Below are positions 62,144 to 64,000 of a DNA stretch of 64,000 nucleotides, one piece after another. Location: NCBI GenBank assembly GCA_000320545.1, contig ADNK01000510.1, forward strand, positions 74,501-138,500, read 5' to 3'. The first letter of the stretch is position 1; every line of letters starts with the position of its first letter. This stretch comes from Bigelowiella natans CCMP2755. Its lineage: Eukaryota; Cercozoa; Chlorarachniophyceae. Under the pieces are notes generated by a model. The model worked only from the letters and a program-made list of their open reading frames with translations, was not told where the DNA came from and made no database searches. The position numbers and the translations under genes are program-made.

Positions 62144-62192
<49 letters not shown>

Positions 62193-62888
62193 AAAATTCA
62201 ATTACAAACGCATGGTCAACTTTGAATCAATTAGGTTTTTACTTCGTCTTGATGTAGTGAAGAAAGGAGACAGCTTCTATGAATTCTTGAAGACCAAAGC
62301 TGTGTAGTGATATTCTCGTTTGATTTCCTTTGCATAGCAATTCATTCATTGAACCTTATTTTAGGGAGCATTCGCCAATAGTCGTCCTCGTCCTCGAGCA
62401 TTCCATGAATGTTTTGAACTATTTGGTACAGCTTTGTGGCAGCAATTTCACCATCTTTCAGAAGTTTTTCATTCTGGTAGTTTGAGAGCATTAGCAAGTG
62501 ATCAAATCACGTAAGAATTGGTCCAATTTGTACCTTTTCAAGCGGGCGAAATCTATGAAGTGTGAATATCATACGCTTGGATTGAATGGTAAGCTCTCGT
62601 GTTTGCCTTATAATCAACCAAACCCCCTTCAAATAAAGTTGGAAGGGCAGAAATGCTGAGGTACCTGTAGATCGTCTCTCGGCGGTTGTTCCGCTCATCG
62701 TACTGAGATTATTGTAAATGTAGTGAGGAATGTGCACTTATTTGGACGTAGCAATCTAATGGCATTAGCACCTGAGTAGATAATGCATTGAATAATGTTG
62801 CGATTTTGCCGGCTTGCGCCTGCACGCCTGCGGATCCCGGACCATTCCTTTTTCTTTTCGACTGTGGTAAACGAAAATGAAGTATCAT
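61348..62888 (-). CDS. TSNAX: TRAX, translin-associated factor X (10 exons, complete)
   Basis: Catalytic subunit of C3PO, the translin-TRAX RNase that acts in RNAi passenger-strand removal and tRNA processing in other eukaryotes. Exons: 62888..62772, 62702..62665, 62606..62534, 62473..62355, 62299..62243, 62094..61944, 61878..61812, 61757..61686, 61589..61525, 61452..61348; phases agree, about 287 residues, close to the usual TRAX length of about 290. Conserved blocks: RELTIQSKRMIFTLHR, GLQEFIEAVSFLHYIKTK, WKFRVTLEDYLLGIADTTGE, MMRLA, PMEILKLVRDLYSILL, and CYKLHIQGREYPPHLLKK. The acidic residues associated with TRAX catalysis (two Glu in GLQEFIEAV, Asp and Glu in ADTTGE) are present. The ATG at 62888 gives MILHFRLPQSKRKRNG; the basic SKRKR resembles the nuclear-localisation start of TRAX. 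No translin gene is in the window. Confidence 0.93.
61640..61680. repeat. (AAG)n triplet tract in a TRAX intron
   Basis: AAG run between exons ending 61686 and starting 61589, just inside the donor. Confidence 0.95.
62147..62190. repeat. (GA)n microsatellite in a TRAX intron
   Basis: GA run between exons ending 62243 and starting 62094. Confidence 0.95.
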
Positions 62889-63457
62889 CTGATCGAACAA
62901 TAGACGAAGTCTTTTCTAGGGTTGGAGAGCACGGGAGACCTGTCGTACAGTCGTAGGGGTAATTCTATTCGCCTCCATTGGATGCGAATGATGGGCTCTT
63001 TCTTCGGTCTCTGGAGCCTTGTTCTATCGGTAATTTATCGTATATTTTTATCCCAACTGAGGCATTTGACAATACTCGAAATGTTACCGCGTGGACACCC
63101 TGAAAATATCTACGAGAAGAGGCGAAGAATTGTAACGCACTTGACAACAGTAACAACAAAAATGGCGAAGGTTTGATGTCGATGGGTTGTCAGTAGGATG
63201 ATCACTGACACGGAGTCTCTCCGATTCTTTTCTCCTTAAAAGTTGTGTCTCAACGAATAAATTCAGGATAATGTGAGGATACGACAACAAACTTTCCTTC
63301 TGCTTCAACTGCGCATGCGGACTCAAGGTTTCAGCACACCAACATAAACAATGAACTTTTGCTTCTGAGACGTCAAATAGATCTTGTCGCCATGTAAATA
63401 TGGATCTCAATCTTCCTCGGCTTTGGGTGTTGTTACGAGGATAAATCTTAATTCTAG
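62889..63457. other. spacer between divergent TRAX and GYF_2 genes
   Basis: Open stretches on both strands (for example 62,922-63,176 on +) have no recognisable domain. Probably carries both promoters and 5' exons. Confidence 0.4.
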
Positions 63458-64000
63458 GTTACCCTTCTCTCCTCCCACCAACCGCACTCCTAACACCCAA
63501 AAGCTCCACAGAACAGAGATCAACGCTTCTGAACGGAGAGTCCGCACTAGAGGAAAGTCCAGCGTCTTTCTGATTGATAAAGCGTCTTCTTTGGAGAGAA
63601 CATTCATGCAATCGCAGCCACAACCAGGAGGTATCAGTGCATGCTAGAGTTAACGGAACTCAGGAAGTCTGTTCTATTTTCTCCACATAATTAAATGCAT
63701 TCCACATCATTTCTTCGGCTGAGCTAGATTGTACATTTCAATAGCGTCTTCAGCAATGGAAGTGAAGCAACCGTCCGTGTACTACGTGATGGAGGAGGGC
63801 AGTCGGACTATGATGCATCCGAAACTTCTCAAGTCTAAGATTGAGTCTGGCCAGGTTTTCCCGTTAATTTATTTGCTTTCTTATTTGTGAGGTATCTGTA
63901 TGATGATCCACGTCAGGATTATCGTCAAAATTTGTAGTCGACATAGATAATTTACAGTATGCCTCTCTGCAGATCGACGGGGAAACTCTCGTGTGGGCAG
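63458..64000 (+). CDS. GYF_2-domain protein, 5' part only
   Basis: Exons 63458..63630, 63754..63854 and 63973 to the window edge join in phase. After a disordered basic leader (GKSSVFLIDKASSLERTF), the sequence VYYVMEEGSRTMMHPKLL, KIESGQ, IDGETLVWA follows the GYF_2 pattern (Y-Y-V ... G ... L ... I..G.I...TLVW). GYF_2 domains are thought to bind peptides or partner domains. A start could also be the ATG at 63756, which would make the first listed exon untranslated. The gene continues off the right edge, so the main domains are unseen. Confidence 0.6.

Overview
This 64-kb window is nuclear DNA from a eukaryote, most likely a unicellular protist. Genes are split by many GT-AG introns, often only 55-65 nt long. 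Intron phases match across almost every junction I could check by eye. Introns, spacers and even exons are unusually loaded with simple repeats: (CA)n, (TA)n, (GA)n and many triplets. I cannot name the lineage. The dense short introns, a Roco GTPase, and a UbiE/COQ5 enzyme with a possible secretory leader would suit an alga with a secondary plastid (for example a chlorarachniophyte-like rhizarian), but that is inference. I saw no tRNA, rRNA, CRISPR or prokaryotic feature.

Layout. 1-4,920 (-): a PHD-finger plus C2H2-like nuclear protein running toward or off the left edge; 5,148-5,957 (-) probably holds its 5' exons. 6,077-13,157 (+): a complete 12-exon UPF2/NMD2 gene. 13,580-17,110 (-): a decayed non-LTR retrotransposon in a CATG/CTAG-rich island. 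18,037-19,324 (-): an EF-hand-like protein with an MGC acylation-type start. 20,041-20,918 (+): an AhpD/CMD-like protein with C-terminal membrane segments. 20,919-21,880: a spacer with a 74-bp direct repeat. 21,881-27,594 (-): a 1,558-residue multi-pass membrane protein of unknown family. 27,735 to at least 37,357 (-): a very large Roco (Roc-COR) GTPase without a kinase. 38,507-39,160 (-): a small protein with three 30-residue repeats. 39,701-42,982 (+): a complete 11-exon PYROXD1 homologue.

42,983-44,333: a second CATG-rich spacer. 44,334-47,909 (-): an ankyrin-repeat gene made of very small exons. 48,850-50,914 (+): a protein with a Tudor-like barrel. 50,915-51,954: a third spacer. 51,955-59,113 (-): one continuous gene encoding two acyl-CoA synthetase modules in tandem. 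59,525-60,857 (+): a complete UbiE/COQ5/MenG-type methyltransferase. 61,348-62,888 (-): a complete TRAX (translin-associated factor X). 63,458 to the right edge (+): the start of a GYF_2-domain protein.

How the genes fit together. There is no operon-like logic. UPF2 (nonsense-mediated decay), TRAX (C3PO RNase) and PYROXD1 (known in animals to protect the tRNA ligase) all belong to RNA metabolism, but their proximity may be chance. The strongest candidates for unusual biology are the two-module acyl-CoA synthetase, the kinase-less Roco protein with a long lysine/glutamate-rich insert inside its GTPase domain, the large unknown membrane protein with a clustered-cysteine segment, and the CATG/CTAG islands with retroelement debris.
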